64,000 nucleotides of DNA from Glycomyces sp. NRRL B-16210 (GTDB lineage: Bacteria; Actinomycetota; Actinomycetes; Mycobacteriales; Micromonosporaceae): assembly GCF_000719515.1 (NCBI RefSeq), contig NZ_JOGR01000005.1, positions 1 to 64,000 of the forward strand, in the 5' to 3' direction. How positions within the stretch are numbered: position 1 is the stretch's first letter; each line of letters opens with the position of its first letter. Under the pieces are notes generated by a model. The model ran no database searches. It saw only the letters and a list, made by a program, of their open reading frames with translations, and was not told the origin of the DNA. Made by a program: the position numbers and the translations under genes. Of this stretch, positions 36,684-48,623 are shown in pieces.

Positions 36684-37975
36684 CCGACAGACTGATCAAA
36701 GGGGCCGACCTCGTCGGCAAGGGACGCCGGGACGTCCTCATCCGCGACGGCCGCGTCGCCGAGATCGGCTCGCTGACCGCCGCTGGAGCCGAAGTCGTCG
36801 ACGCCGACGGCCTGGTGCTCCTGCCCGGCCTCGTCGACCTCCACACCCACCTGCGCGAACCCGGCCGCGAGGACGCCGAGACCGTCCGCTCCGGCACCCG
36901 CGCCGCCGCCAAGGGCGGCTACACCGCCGTGTGCGCCATGGCGAACTCCTACCCCGTCGCCGACACCGCCGGCGTCGTCGAGCAGGTCGCGGCCCTCGGC
37001 AAGGCCGCCGGCTACGCCGACGTCCAGCCCATCGGCGCCGTCTCGATCGGCCTCGAAGGCAAGCAGCTCGCCGAGATCGGCGCCATGGCCGGGTCGGCGG
37101 CGAACGTCCGCGTCTTCTCCGACGACGGCCACTGCGTGTCCGACCCGGTCCTCATGCGGCGCGCCCTCGAATACGTCAAGACCTTCGGCGGCCTCATCGC
37201 CCAGCACGCCGAGGAGCCGCGCCTGACCGAAGGCGCCCAGATGAACGAGGGCCCCGTCTCGGCCGAACTCGGCCTGCCCGGCTGGCCCTCGGTCGCCGAA
37301 GAGGCCATCATCGCCCGCGACGTGCTCCTCGCCGAGTACACCGGCGCGCGCGTCCACTTCTGCCACGTCTCCACCGCCCGCTCGGTCGACATCATCCGCG
37401 AGGCCAAGGCCCGCGGCGCGCAGGTCACCGCCGAGGTCTGCCCCCACCACCTGCTGCTCACCGACGAGGCCGCCCGCACCTACGACCCCGTCTACAAGGT
37501 CAACCCGCCGCTGCGGCGCGACGCCGACGTCGCCGTCCTGCGCGCCGCGCTCGCCGAAGGCGTCATCGACGCCGTCGCCACCGACCACGCCCCGCACGCC
37601 CCGCAGGACAAGGACTGCGAATGGGCCGCCGCGCGCCCCGGGATGCTCGGCCTGGAGACCGCGCTGTCCATCGCCGTCCTCGCCCTCGGCGGACCCGACG
37701 ACGTGGACTGGGACCTGCTCGCCGAGCGGACCTCCCGCACCCCCGCCCGCATCGCCGGACTCGAAGCCCACGGCCGCGACCCGCAGCCGGGCGCCGAGGC
37801 CAACTTCACCCTCGTCGACCCCGCCGCGTCCTGGACCGTCGTCCCCGAAGGACTCGCGTCCCTGTCGCGCAACACCCCCTACGCCGGGAGGAAGCTCCCG
37901 GTCACCGTCCAGGCGACGTTCCTCCGCGGACGCGCCACCGTGCTGAACGGCACCATCGCAGAGGAGATCCAATGA
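36680..37975 (+). CDS. pyrC: Dihydroorotase
   Basis: PyrC cyclises carbamoyl aspartate to dihydroorotate. The 431-residue class I-type amidohydrolase has the first metal motif DLHTHLREPGRED, the second-half histidines in IAQHAEEP and CHVSTARSV, and the catalytic aspartate in ATDHAPHAPQ. The small N- and C-terminal beta-domain is normal. It lies in the pyr operon with 4-bp overlaps on both sides. Confidence 0.97.
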   Translation: MTDRLIKGADLVGKGRRDVLIRDGRVAEIGSLTAAGAEVVDADGLVLLPGLVDLHTHLREPGREDAETVRSGTRAAAKGGYTAVCAMANSYPVADTAGVVEQVAALGKAAGYADVQPIGAVSIGLEGKQLAEIGAMAGSAANVRVFSDDGHCVSDPVLMRRALEYVKTFGGLIAQHAEEPRLTEGAQMNEGPVSAELGLPGWPSVAEEAIIARDVLLAEYTGARVHFCHVSTARSVDIIREAKARGAQVTAEVCPHHLLLTDEAARTYDPVYKVNPPLRRDADVAVLRAALAEGVIDAVATDHAPHAPQDKDCEWAAARPGMLGLETALSIAVLALGGPDDVDWDLLAERTSRTPARIAGLEAHGRDPQPGAEANFTLVDPAASWTVVPEGLASLSRNTPYAGRKLPVTVQATFLRGRATVLNGTIAEEIQ

Positions 37976-39097
37976 GTCGAGCACCAGCGATCCTCGTTCT
38001 CGAGGACGGCCGCGTCTTCCGCGGCGAGGCCTTCGGCTCGGTCGGCGAGACCTTCGGCGAGGCCGTCTTCAACACCGGCATGACCGGCTACCAGGAGACC
38101 CTCACCGACCCGTCCTACTACGGGCAGGTCGTCGCCCAGACCGCCCCGCAGATCGGCAACACCGGCTGGAACGACGAGGACGACGAGTCCCGCCGCATCT
38201 GGGTCTCCGGCTACGTCGTGCGCGAGCCCTCCCGCACGGCCTCCAACTGGCGCGCCAAGCGCGGCCTCGAGGACGAACTCGCCGCCCAGGGCGTCGTCGG
38301 CATCTGCGAGGTCGACACCCGCGCGCTCACCCGCCACCTGCGCGAGTCCGGCGCCATGCGCGTCGGCATCTCCTCGCGCACCACCGACGCCGAGGAACTG
38401 CTCGCCAAGGTCCTCGCCTCGCCGCAGATGGCCGGCGCCAACCACGTCGGCGCCGTCACCACCGCCGAGCCCTACACCTACGAGGCCAAGGGCGCCGCGA
38501 AGTACACCGTCGCCGCGCTCGACCTCGGCATCAAGCGCAACACCCCGCGCCGCCTCGCCGAACGCGGCGTCACCACCACCGTCCACCCCGCGCACGCCAC
38601 CGTCGAGGACCTCCTCGCGGCCGGACCCGACGCGGTCTTCCTCTCCAACGGCCCCGGCGACCCCGCCACCGCCGACCACCAGATCGCCCTCACCCGCGAA
38701 CTCCTGCGCCGCGGCGTACCCGTCTTCGGCATCTGCTTCGGCAACCAGATCCTCGGACGCGCCCTCGGCCTGGGCACCTACAAGCTCAAATACGGCCACC
38801 GCGGCATCAACCAGCCCGTGCTCGACCGCCACACCGGCAAGGTCGAGGTCACCGCCCACAACCACGGGTTCGCCCTGGCCGCCCCCGAATCGGGCGAGTT
38901 CTTCGACACCGAGTTCGGCCGCGTCCAAGTCAGCCACGTCTGCCTCAACGACGACGTCGTCGAAGGCCTCACCTGCCTCGACGTGCCCGCCTACTCCGTG
39001 CAGTACCACCCCGAGGCCGCCGGCGGGCCGCACGACGCCGACTACCTGTTCGACCGCCTGATCGAGCTGATCGAGAAGACCGAAGGGGCCAACACCA

Positions 39098-39105
<8 letters not shown>
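37972..39105 (+). CDS. carA: Carbamoyl-phosphate synthase small subunit
   Basis: CarA hydrolyses glutamine and tunnels ammonia to CarB. The 377-residue protein starts at the ATG overlapping the pyrC stop, giving MSRAPAILVLEDGRVFRG. The N-terminal domain has NTGMTGYQETLTDPSY. The C-terminal class I amidotransferase shows FLSNGPGDP, the nucleophile cysteine in FGICFGNQIL and the His/Glu dyad in QYHPEAAGG. It overlaps carB by 8 bp. Confidence 0.97.
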
Positions 39106-42433
<3,328 letters not shown>

Positions 42434-42447
42434 CCGCCGAGACCGAC

Positions 42448-42487
42448 CCACCGGGCGGGCCCGGTGCCCGTGCCGCCCGCCCGGTGG
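42448..42487 (+). other. Intercistronic hairpin between carB and pyrD
   Basis: Thirteen-base arms, CCACCGGGCGGGC and its complement, flank a 14-base loop. There is no T run. It could reduce read-through into pyrD or stabilise the carB mRNA end. Confidence 0.55.
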
Positions 42488-42509
42488 ACTGACGTATACA
42501 GGAACGACC

Positions 42510-43580
42510 ATGCTGTATCAGAAACTGGCCCGCCCGGTCCTGTTCCGGATCGGACGCGGCGACGCCGAGCGAGCGCACGAGACCACCCTGCGCTGGCTCG
42601 CCCGCCTGTCCGGTCAACGCCAGGCCCGCAACGCGCTCATCCGACTCAACCGCCCCAGCGCCCCCGTCACCGTCTGCGGCATCCCCTTCCCCAACCCCAT
42701 CGGCCTCGCCGCCGGCATGGACAAGAACGGCGTCGCCGTCGGCGCCTGGCCCGCGCTCGGCTTCGGCTTCGCCGAGATCGGCACCGTCACCGCCCAGCCC
42801 CAGCCCGGCAACCCCGCCCCCCGCATGTTCCGCATGACCCGCTCCCAGGGCATCGTCAACCGCATGGGCTTCAACAACGACGGCGCCCAGGCGCTGGCCG
42901 CGCGGCTCAGCGCCGCCCCGGCCGTCGACTGCCCCCTCGGCATCAGCATCGGCAAGTCCAAGGCCGTCGCCATCGAGGACGCCATCGAGGACTACCTCCA
43001 GTCGATGCGCTTCCTCTACCCCTTCGCCGACTACATCGCGATCAACGTCTCCTCGCCCAACACCCCGGGCCTGCGCAAGCTCCAGGACTCCGGGGCCCTG
43101 CGCGACCTGCTCGGGGCCCTGCGCGCCGAAGGCGAGCGCCTCGCGGCCGGGCGCGCCGAGCGCCCGATCCTCGTCAAGATCGCCCCCGACCTCACCGAGT
43201 CGGCGATGGCGCAGCTCCTGGAGGTCTGCCTCGACGCCGGGGTCGCGGGCGTCATCGCCACCAACACCACCCTCGGGCGCGACCGGGTCGACCCGGCCGA
43301 CGACGCCGTCGCCGTCGAGGCCGGCGGCATGTCCGGCCGGCCGCTGACCGAGTTCGCCCGCGAAATCGTCCGCTTCGTCCACCGCGAGACCGGCGGGAAC
43401 CTGCCGATCATCGGCTCGGGCGGCATCATGACCCCCGACGACGCCCAGGCCATGTTCGACGCCGGGGCGAGCCTCGTCCAGATCTACTCCGGACTCGTCT
43501 ACAACGGCCCCGGCGTCGTCCGCGGCAGCGTGCGCCGCTACAAGAGCGCCGCCCGACGCCGCCACCGCGCCAAGGCCTAG
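42510..43580 (+). CDS. pyrD: Dihydroorotate dehydrogenase (quinone), class 2
   Basis: PyrD oxidises dihydroorotate to orotate with FMN and passes electrons to membrane quinones. The 356-residue protein has the N-terminal amphipathic extension of class 2 enzymes (LYQKLARPVLFRIGRGDAERAHE), then PNPIGLAAGMDKNGVA, the FGFAEIGTVTAQPQPGN strand, NRMGFNNDGA, the catalytic serine loop INVSSPNTPGLR and the FMN phosphate loop IIGSGGIMTPDDA. A weak AGGAA precedes the ATG. Confidence 0.96.
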   Translation: MLYQKLARPVLFRIGRGDAERAHETTLRWLARLSGQRQARNALIRLNRPSAPVTVCGIPFPNPIGLAAGMDKNGVAVGAWPALGFGFAEIGTVTAQPQPGNPAPRMFRMTRSQGIVNRMGFNNDGAQALAARLSAAPAVDCPLGISIGKSKAVAIEDAIEDYLQSMRFLYPFADYIAINVSSPNTPGLRKLQDSGALRDLLGALRAEGERLAAGRAERPILVKIAPDLTESAMAQLLEVCLDAGVAGVIATNTTLGRDRVDPADDAVAVEAGGMSGRPLTEFAREIVRFVHRETGGNLPIIGSGGIMTPDDAQAMFDAGASLVQIYSGLVYNGPGVVRGSVRRYKSAARRRHRAKA

Positions 43581-43621
43581 ACCCGACCCGAAGACCGCGC
43601 CCACCGGAAAGAGACCACACC

Positions 43622-44539
43622 ATGTCGACCAGCAAGGACTTCGGCGCCCGCGCCCACCACCTCTCGGCCGCGCGCGGCCCGCTGTGCGCCGGCGTCGACC
43701 CCCACGGGGCGCAGCTGCTGGACTGGGGCCTCGACGACGACCTCGCCGGGGCCGAGCGGTTCTGCCTGACCCTCGTGGAGGCCCTCGCCGGCACCGTCGC
43801 CTTCCTCAAACCGCAGTCGGCGTTCTTCGAGCGCTTCGGCTCGGGCGGCATCGCCTTGCTCGAACGGGTGATCGCCGAGTCCCGCCGCGCCGGGGCGCTC
43901 GTCATCCTCGACGTCAAGCGCGGCGACATCGGCTCCACGATGGCCGCCTACGCCCAGGCCTACCTCGACCCGGCCTCGCCGCTCGCGGTCGACGCGGTCA
44001 CCCTCAGCCCGTTCCTGGGCACCGGCTCGCTCCAGCCCGCCTTCGACCTCGCCGCCGCCCACGGCAAGGGCGTGTTCGTGCTCGCCCGCACCTCCAACCC
44101 CGAGGGCAAGCAGGTCCAGCTCGCCCGCCGCCGCGACGGCAGGTCCGTCGCCCAGGGCGTCATCGACGAGGTCAACGAGCGCAACCTCGGGGCCGAGCCG
44201 ATGGGCTCCTTCGGGCTCGTCGTCGGCGCCACGATCGGCGCCTGCGCCACCGAGGGCGAGGCCCGCCTGCGTGAGTCGACTTACGGAATCACCCACACCA
44301 CCGCGAGCCAACGTGACTCCGCTCACGACTTGTCCCAGTTCAACGGCCCGCTGCTGGTCCCGGGCATGGGCGCGCAGGGCGGGAGGCCGAGTGATCTTCC
44401 GCGCGTCCTCGGACCCGCCGTGAACTTCGCAATCCCGTCCTATTCCCGACAAATCGCACAGCCGGGGCCCGCCGTGGCGAGCATTCGCGCCGCCGCCGAG
44501 GCGTTGCAGGACGAATGCCGCGCCGCGATGGGGGAATAA
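43622..44539 (+). CDS. pyrF: Orotidine 5'-phosphate decarboxylase, type 2
   Basis: PyrF decarboxylates OMP to UMP. The 305-residue protein has GPLCAGVDPH at the N-terminus, FLKPQSAFFE, the catalytic LDVKRGDIGSTMAAYA (K99) and the phosphate loop LLVPGMGAQGG. It is longer than usual: residues about 205-235, between VVGAT and DLSQFNGPLLVPG, form an insertion that the Mycobacterium tuberculosis enzyme, as I recall it, lacks almost entirely (about 26 extra residues). The underlying DNA is poorer in GC and has inverted ends, listed separately. The frame stays open, and the insert would lie in a surface loop before the phosphate-binding strand, so activity is likely kept. Confidence 0.95.
   Translation: MSTSKDFGARAHHLSAARGPLCAGVDPHGAQLLDWGLDDDLAGAERFCLTLVEALAGTVAFLKPQSAFFERFGSGGIALLERVIAESRRAGALVILDVKRGDIGSTMAAYAQAYLDPASPLAVDAVTLSPFLGTGSLQPAFDLAAAHGKGVFVLARTSNPEGKQVQLARRRDGRSVAQGVIDEVNERNLGAEPMGSFGLVVGATIGACATEGEARLRESTYGITHTTASQRDSAHDLSQFNGPLLVPGMGAQGGRPSDLPRVLGPAVNFAIPSYSRQIAQPGPAVASIRAAAEALQDECRAAMGE
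44270..44327. repeat. 58-bp in-frame insertion with inverted ends inside pyrF
   Basis: Left end CGTGAGTCGACTTACG (44270-44285) and right end CGTGACTCCGCTCACG (44312-44327) are imperfect inverted repeats matching at about 11 of 15 positions. The segment has visibly lower GC than its surroundings and coincides with the extra residues 217-236 of PyrF. It looks like a small palindromic or MITE-like element that inserted without breaking the frame. No target duplication was recognised. Confidence 0.5.
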
Positions 44540-44618
44540 ACCGCCGAATTCAGGGTCCGGGAAATGCCCCACCCCCGGTCGCAGGCGTGTCGGACCCTGG
44601 GGTTACCGTTCCCGAGCT

Positions 44619-44639
44619 GGGTATGCTTTGGCGATACCC
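44619..44639 (+). promoter_or_regulatory. mihF -10 with overlapping inverted repeat
   Basis: GGGTAT and ATACCC flank nine bases. TATGCT (44622-44627), a good -10, lies across the left arm. A regulator binding the repeat would block this promoter, which is about 60 bp before the mihF start. No good -35 is visible. Confidence 0.45.
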
Positions 44640-44687
44640 GCACGCGAAGGTCCACAGGGACGAAACCATCGACTGCAAGGAGACCCC

Positions 44688-45011
44688 GTGCCGCTCCCTA
44701 AACTGACACCGGAACAGCGCGCCGCAGCCCTTGAGAAGGCCGCCGCGGCCCGCAAGGCCCGCGCCGAGCTCAAGGAGAAGCTGAAGTCGGGCGAGACCAC
44801 CCTGGAAGCGGTCCTCAAGTCCGCTGCCACCGACGACATCTCCGGGAAGATGAAGGTCTCGGCCGTGCTCAAGGCACTCCCGGGCATCGGCGACAAGCGC
44901 GCCACCCAGATCATGGAGAAGCTCAAGATCGCCGACTCCCGTCGGCTGCGCGGCCTCGGCGAGCACCAGCGCGCCGCGCTTTTGGATGAATTCAAGGGCG
45001 ACCAGGCCTAA
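44688..45011 (+). CDS. mihF: Integration host factor, actinobacterial type (mIHF)
   Basis: mIHF is the small nucleoid protein of actinobacteria, unrelated to enterobacterial IHF; it bends DNA and is essential in mycobacteria. The 107-residue protein has the LPKLTPEQRAAALEKAAAAR start, a long basic helix, and a helix-two turns-helix domain with ALPGIGDKRATQIMEKLKIADSRRLRGLG (shown here as ALPGIGDKRATQIMEKL then KIADSRRLRGLG). The GTG start has AAGGAG five bases upstream. A longer frame upstream is spurious. gmk follows. Confidence 0.95.
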   Translation: MPLPKLTPEQRAAALEKAAAARKARAELKEKLKSGETTLEAVLKSAATDDISGKMKVSAVLKALPGIGDKRATQIMEKLKIADSRRLRGLGEHQRAALLDEFKGDQA

Positions 45012-45031
45012 GTTCGGGTAGTAGTAGTCGC

Positions 45032-45643
45032 GTGAGCATCGATCGTCACCACGCCGCCTTCGCCCAGCGCCTGACAGTGCTCTCCGGCCCGTCCGGAGTG
45101 GGCAAGGGCAGCGTCAAGGCCCTCATCCAGGAGTACTACCCGTGGGTCTGGCTCTCCGTGAGCTGCACGACCCGCAAGCCGCGCCCGGGTGAGGTCGACG
45201 GCGCCGACTACCACTTCGTGTCGACCGAGCAGTTCGAGTCGATGATCGCCGCGGGGGAGTTCCTTGAATGGGCCTCCTACGCGGGGAACCTCTACGGAAC
45301 CCCCCGCGGCCCGGTCGAGGAGCGCCTGCGCGCCGGACTCCCGGCGCTGCTGGAGATCGAACTGCAGGGCGCCCGACAGGTCCGCCGGGCCATGGCAGAC
45401 GCCCAACTGGTGTTCCTGGCGCCGCCGTCGTGGGACGAACTCGTCCGCCGCCTCACCGGGCGGGGGACCGAGGACGAGGCCACGATCGCGCGCCGCCTGG
45501 ACGCCGCCCGTTCCGAACTGGCCTCGGAGGCCGAGTTCGATCACACAGTCACCAACGTGTCGATCGAGCAGGCGGCCGCCGAGCTGGTAGAGTTGCTCAG
45601 TTCTCCGGCTCTCGCGTCGGCATCGCTGACGAGCCGCAAATAG
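45032..45643 (+). CDS. gmk: Guanylate kinase
   Basis: Gmk phosphorylates GMP to GDP. The 203-residue protein has the P-loop LSGPSGVGKGSV, the GMP-binding segment SVSCTTRKPRPGEVDGADYHF, EWASYAGNLYGTP and LLEIELQGARQVR. The GTG start lacks a clear Shine-Dalgarno. Position between mihF and rpoZ is the standard actinobacterial order. Confidence 0.96.
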   Translation: MSIDRHHAAFAQRLTVLSGPSGVGKGSVKALIQEYYPWVWLSVSCTTRKPRPGEVDGADYHFVSTEQFESMIAAGEFLEWASYAGNLYGTPRGPVEERLRAGLPALLEIELQGARQVRRAMADAQLVFLAPPSWDELVRRLTGRGTEDEATIARRLDAARSELASEAEFDHTVTNVSIEQAAAELVELLSSPALASASLTSRK

Positions 45644-45731
45644 CCTCGCCTCGGCGAAGCCCGCGAGCCGCACTTCCGCTCAGCAAGTCCGGAGCCACTG
45701 AGCACCACGAGTCGCACACGAAGGATTACAC

Positions 45732-46004
45732 GTGTCAGGGACTGTCGCCGACCCCGTCGGCATCACCAACCCGCCGATCGACGATCTGCTGGAGAAGGCC
45801 CAGTCGAAGTACCAGCTGGTCATCTACTCCGCCAAGCGGGCCCGTCAGATCAACGCCTACTACTCCCAGCTCGGCGAAGGCCTGCTGGAGTACGTCGGAC
45901 CGCTCGTCGAGACCACGCCCGAGGAGAAGCCGCTCTCGATCGCCATGCGCGAGCTCGACAAGGGCCTCCTCGAGACGAAGGCCTTCGACGACCCCGAGGC
46001 GTAG
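45732..46004 (+). CDS. rpoZ: RNA polymerase omega subunit
   Basis: Omega assists folding and assembly of the beta' subunit. The 90-residue protein begins with an actinobacterial GTVADPVGITNPPIDDLLEK, followed by KYQLVIYSAKRARQINAYYSQ, the conserved helix that clamps the beta' C-terminus, and ends with KPLSIAMRELDKGLLE. GAAGGA lies six bases before the GTG. Six bases separate it from coaBC. Confidence 0.95.
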   Translation: MSGTVADPVGITNPPIDDLLEKAQSKYQLVIYSAKRARQINAYYSQLGEGLLEYVGPLVETTPEEKPLSIAMRELDKGLLETKAFDDPEA

Positions 46005-46010
46005 GCCGCG

Positions 46011-47201
46011 TTGAACGTCGTCCTGGGCGTGTCGGGCGGCATCGCCGCCTACAAGGCGTCCATACTGCTCCGCCTCCTCAAGGAGTCCGGTCACGACGTG
46101 ACCGTGGTCCCCACCGAGGCGGCGCTCAAGTTCGTCGGTGAAGCCACCTGGGAGGCCCTGTCGGGCCGCCCGGTGGCTTCCGGCGTGTTCTCCGAGGTGT
46201 CCGAGGTCAAGCACGTGCGCCTCGGCCGCGCCGCTGACCTCGTGGCCGTCGTCCCGGCCACCGCCGACCTCCTCGCGCGCGCGGCCCACGGCCGCGCCGA
46301 CGACCTGCTGACCGGCACGCTGCTCACCGCGACGTGCCCGGTGGTCTTCGCCCCGGCGATGCACACCGAGATGTGGGAGCACGCCGCCACGCGGGCGAAC
46401 GTCGCGACCTTGCGCGAGCGCGGCGCGCACGTCGTCGAACCCGACTCGGGCCGCCTCACCGGCGCCGACACCGGCCCCGGGCGCCTGCCCGAGCCCGAAT
46501 CGCTCTTCGCCCTGCTCAAGGGCTTCCTCACGTCTCCGGCCCGCGACCTCGTCGGCCGCAAGGTCCTCGTCACCGCCGGCGGCACCCGCGAGCCGATCGA
46601 CCCGGTCCGCTTCATCGGGAACCACTCCTCGGGCCGCCAGGGCATCGCGATCGCCGCGGCCGCCGCCGCGCGCGGCGCCGAGGTCCACCTCATCGCCGCC
46701 CACGTCGAAGCGCCGCTGCCGGCGGGCCTTCGCGTCGACCGCGTCGCGACCACCGCCGAGCTGTACGACGCGACCGTGGCCGCCGCCCGCGACGCCGACG
46801 CCGCGGTCCTGGCCGCGGCCCCGGCCGACTTCACCCCCAAGTCCTCCTCGGACCGCAAGCTCAAGCGCAAGGGCGACCTCGACCTGGCGCTCACCGCCAC
46901 GCCCGACATCGCCGCCGCGGTCGGCCGGGCCAAGCGCCCCGGCCAGGTCCTCGTCGTCTTCGCGGCCGAGACCCACGACGGCCCCGAGCACGCCCGGGCC
47001 AAGCGCGAGGCCAAGGGCGCTAATCTGGTGGTGCTCAACGACGTCTCCGGCGGCGCCGTGTTCGGCTCGGCGGAGAATTCGGTCACGATCTTCGACGAAC
47101 GTGGCGAAGTCGACGCGATGGTCGACGCCTCGAAGGAATCGGTGGCCGACGCGGTCTGGGACGCGGTCTCAGCAGCGCTGCCGCCGCGCGACTCCCGGTG
47201 A
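46011..47201 (+). CDS. coaBC: Bifunctional phosphopantothenoylcysteine decarboxylase/synthetase
   Basis: CoaBC makes 4'-phosphopantetheine in two steps of coenzyme A synthesis. The 396-residue protein has an N-terminal FMN flavoprotein domain (about 1-180) with VSGGIAAYKASILLRLLKES, catalytic histidine in VKHVRLGRAADLVAVVPATA, and APAMHTEMWEH. The C-terminal CTP-dependent synthetase (about 185-396) has LVTAGGTREPIDPVRFIGN with HSSGRQG, AVLAAAPADFTPK and a lysine motif. I use the TTG at 46011; no better start or Shine-Dalgarno is seen. Confidence 0.94.
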   Translation: MNVVLGVSGGIAAYKASILLRLLKESGHDVTVVPTEAALKFVGEATWEALSGRPVASGVFSEVSEVKHVRLGRAADLVAVVPATADLLARAAHGRADDLLTGTLLTATCPVVFAPAMHTEMWEHAATRANVATLRERGAHVVEPDSGRLTGADTGPGRLPEPESLFALLKGFLTSPARDLVGRKVLVTAGGTREPIDPVRFIGNHSSGRQGIAIAAAAAARGAEVHLIAAHVEAPLPAGLRVDRVATTAELYDATVAAARDADAAVLAAAPADFTPKSSSDRKLKRKGDLDLALTATPDIAAAVGRAKRPGQVLVVFAAETHDGPEHARAKREAKGANLVVLNDVSGGAVFGSAENSVTIFDERGEVDAMVDASKESVADAVWDAVSAALPPRDSR

Positions 47202-47240
47202 GTGGACGCGACTGACACCGCCTCGGCTCCGCGTGCCGAC

Positions 47241-47269
47241 TTGGTGGCAGGATCGTGAGCGCATAGACT
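47241..47269 (+). promoter_or_regulatory. Promoter of metK
   Basis: TTGGTG, a 17-bp spacer and TAGACT are followed by a leader of about 55 nt. The leader contains only a small CGCCGC/GCGGCG hairpin and no recognisable SAM riboswitch. Confidence 0.5.
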
Positions 47270-47332
47270 TGTGAGCTGCGAAGTCAGTCGAAGAGCGCCG
47301 CTTGGCGGCGTGGATGTGTGTTGAGGAGTGCC

Positions 47333-48526
47333 GTGGCACGTCGCCTGTTCACCTCCGAGTCGGTCACTGAGGGCCACCCGGACAAGATCGCCGACCAGAT
47401 CTCCGACGGGATCCTGGACGCCCTGCTGGGCGAGGACCCCGGGAGCCGGGTCGCGGTCGAAACCCTCATCACCACCGGGCAGGTGCACGTGGCGGGGGAG
47501 GTCACGACCCATGCCTACGCCGACATCCCCCGGATAGTGCGCGACACGATCCTGCGGATCGGCTACGACTCCTCCAAGAAGGGCTTCGACGGCGCCTCGT
47601 GCGGCGTGAACGTCTCGATCGGCGGCCAGAGCCCCGACATCGCCCAGGGCGTCGACAAAGCCTGGGAGTCGCGAGTGGACTCCGGCGAGCTCGACGAGCT
47701 CGACCTCCAGGGCGCGGGCGACCAGGGCCTCATGTTCGGCTTCGCCTGCCGCGAGACCCCCGAGCTCATGCCGCTGCCGATCGCCTTGGCGCACCGGCTC
47801 TCCCAGCGCCTCACCGAGGTCCGCAAGGACGGCACGGTGCCCTACCTGCGCCCGGACGGCAAGACCCAGGTCACCATCGAGTACGAAGGCGACCGTCCGG
47901 TGCGACTGGACACCGTGGTCGTCTCCAGCCAGCACGCCCCGGACATCTCGCTGGACTCGCTGCTGTCGCCCGACGTCGCCGAGCACGTGATCGCGCCGGT
48001 CGTCTCCGGTCTCGACCTCGACATCGCCGACTACAAGCTGCTGGTCAACCCGACCGGCCGCTTCGAGATCGGCGGGCCGATGGGCGACGCGGGCCTGACC
48101 GGCCGCAAGATCATCGTCGACACCTACGGCGGCTACGCCCGCCACGGCGGCGGCGCCTTCAGCGGCAAGGACCCCTCGAAGGTCGACCGCTCGGCCGCGT
48201 ACGCGGCCCGCTGGGTCGCCAAGAACGTGGTCGCCGCCGGGCTCGCCGAACGCTGCGAGGTCCAGGTGGCCTACGCGATCGGCAAGGCGAAGCCGGTGAG
48301 CATCGCGGTGGACCCGATGGGGACCGGCACGGTCGACCCCGCGCGGATCGAGCGCGCGGTCCTGGAGGTCTTCGACCTGCGCCCGGCCGCGATCATCCGC
48401 GACCTCAACCTGATCCGGCCGATCTACTCCAAGACCGCCGCGTACGGCCACTTCGGCCGCGAACTGCCGGAGTTCACCTGGGAGGCGACCGACCGCGCCG
48501 CCGCCCTGAAGGAAGCCGTCAACTAA
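47333..48526 (+). CDS. metK: S-adenosylmethionine synthetase
   Basis: MetK makes S-adenosylmethionine from methionine and ATP. The 397-residue protein shows the N-terminal ATP motif FTSESVTEGHPDKIADQISD, GAGDQGLMFGFA, the glycine-rich GGYARHGGGAFSGKDPSKVDRS (given in parts: GGYARHGGGAF and SGKDPSKVDRS), and the final DLRPAAIIRDLNL region. GAGGAG supports the GTG start; a GTG five codons earlier is in frame. A large GC-rich hairpin follows. Confidence 0.97.
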   Translation: MARRLFTSESVTEGHPDKIADQISDGILDALLGEDPGSRVAVETLITTGQVHVAGEVTTHAYADIPRIVRDTILRIGYDSSKKGFDGASCGVNVSIGGQSPDIAQGVDKAWESRVDSGELDELDLQGAGDQGLMFGFACRETPELMPLPIALAHRLSQRLTEVRKDGTVPYLRPDGKTQVTIEYEGDRPVRLDTVVVSSQHAPDISLDSLLSPDVAEHVIAPVVSGLDLDIADYKLLVNPTGRFEIGGPMGDAGLTGRKIIVDTYGGYARHGGGAFSGKDPSKVDRSAAYAARWVAKNVVAAGLAERCEVQVAYAIGKAKPVSIAVDPMGTGTVDPARIERAVLEVFDLRPAAIIRDLNLIRPIYSKTAAYGHFGRELPEFTWEATDRAAALKEAVN

Positions 48527-48532
48527 GACCTC

Positions 48533-48570
48533 CCCGAGCCCCCGACCGCCGAGGCGGTCGGGGGCTCGGG
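48533..48570 (+). terminator. Hairpin terminator after metK
   Basis: An 18-bp perfect stem (left arm CCCGAGCCCCCGACCGCC) closes almost without a loop, six bases after the stop. There is no T run. Confidence 0.75.
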
Positions 48571-48623
48571 CGCGCATACGACCCGGTAACGTCGCAGCCG
48601 GAGCCGGCGACGGCGCCACTGCG

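Noticed and set aside
47202..47332. SAM riboswitch upstream of metK
   Set aside because: None of the conserved cores of SAM-I, SAM-II or SAM-IV are seen; only a small hairpin is present.
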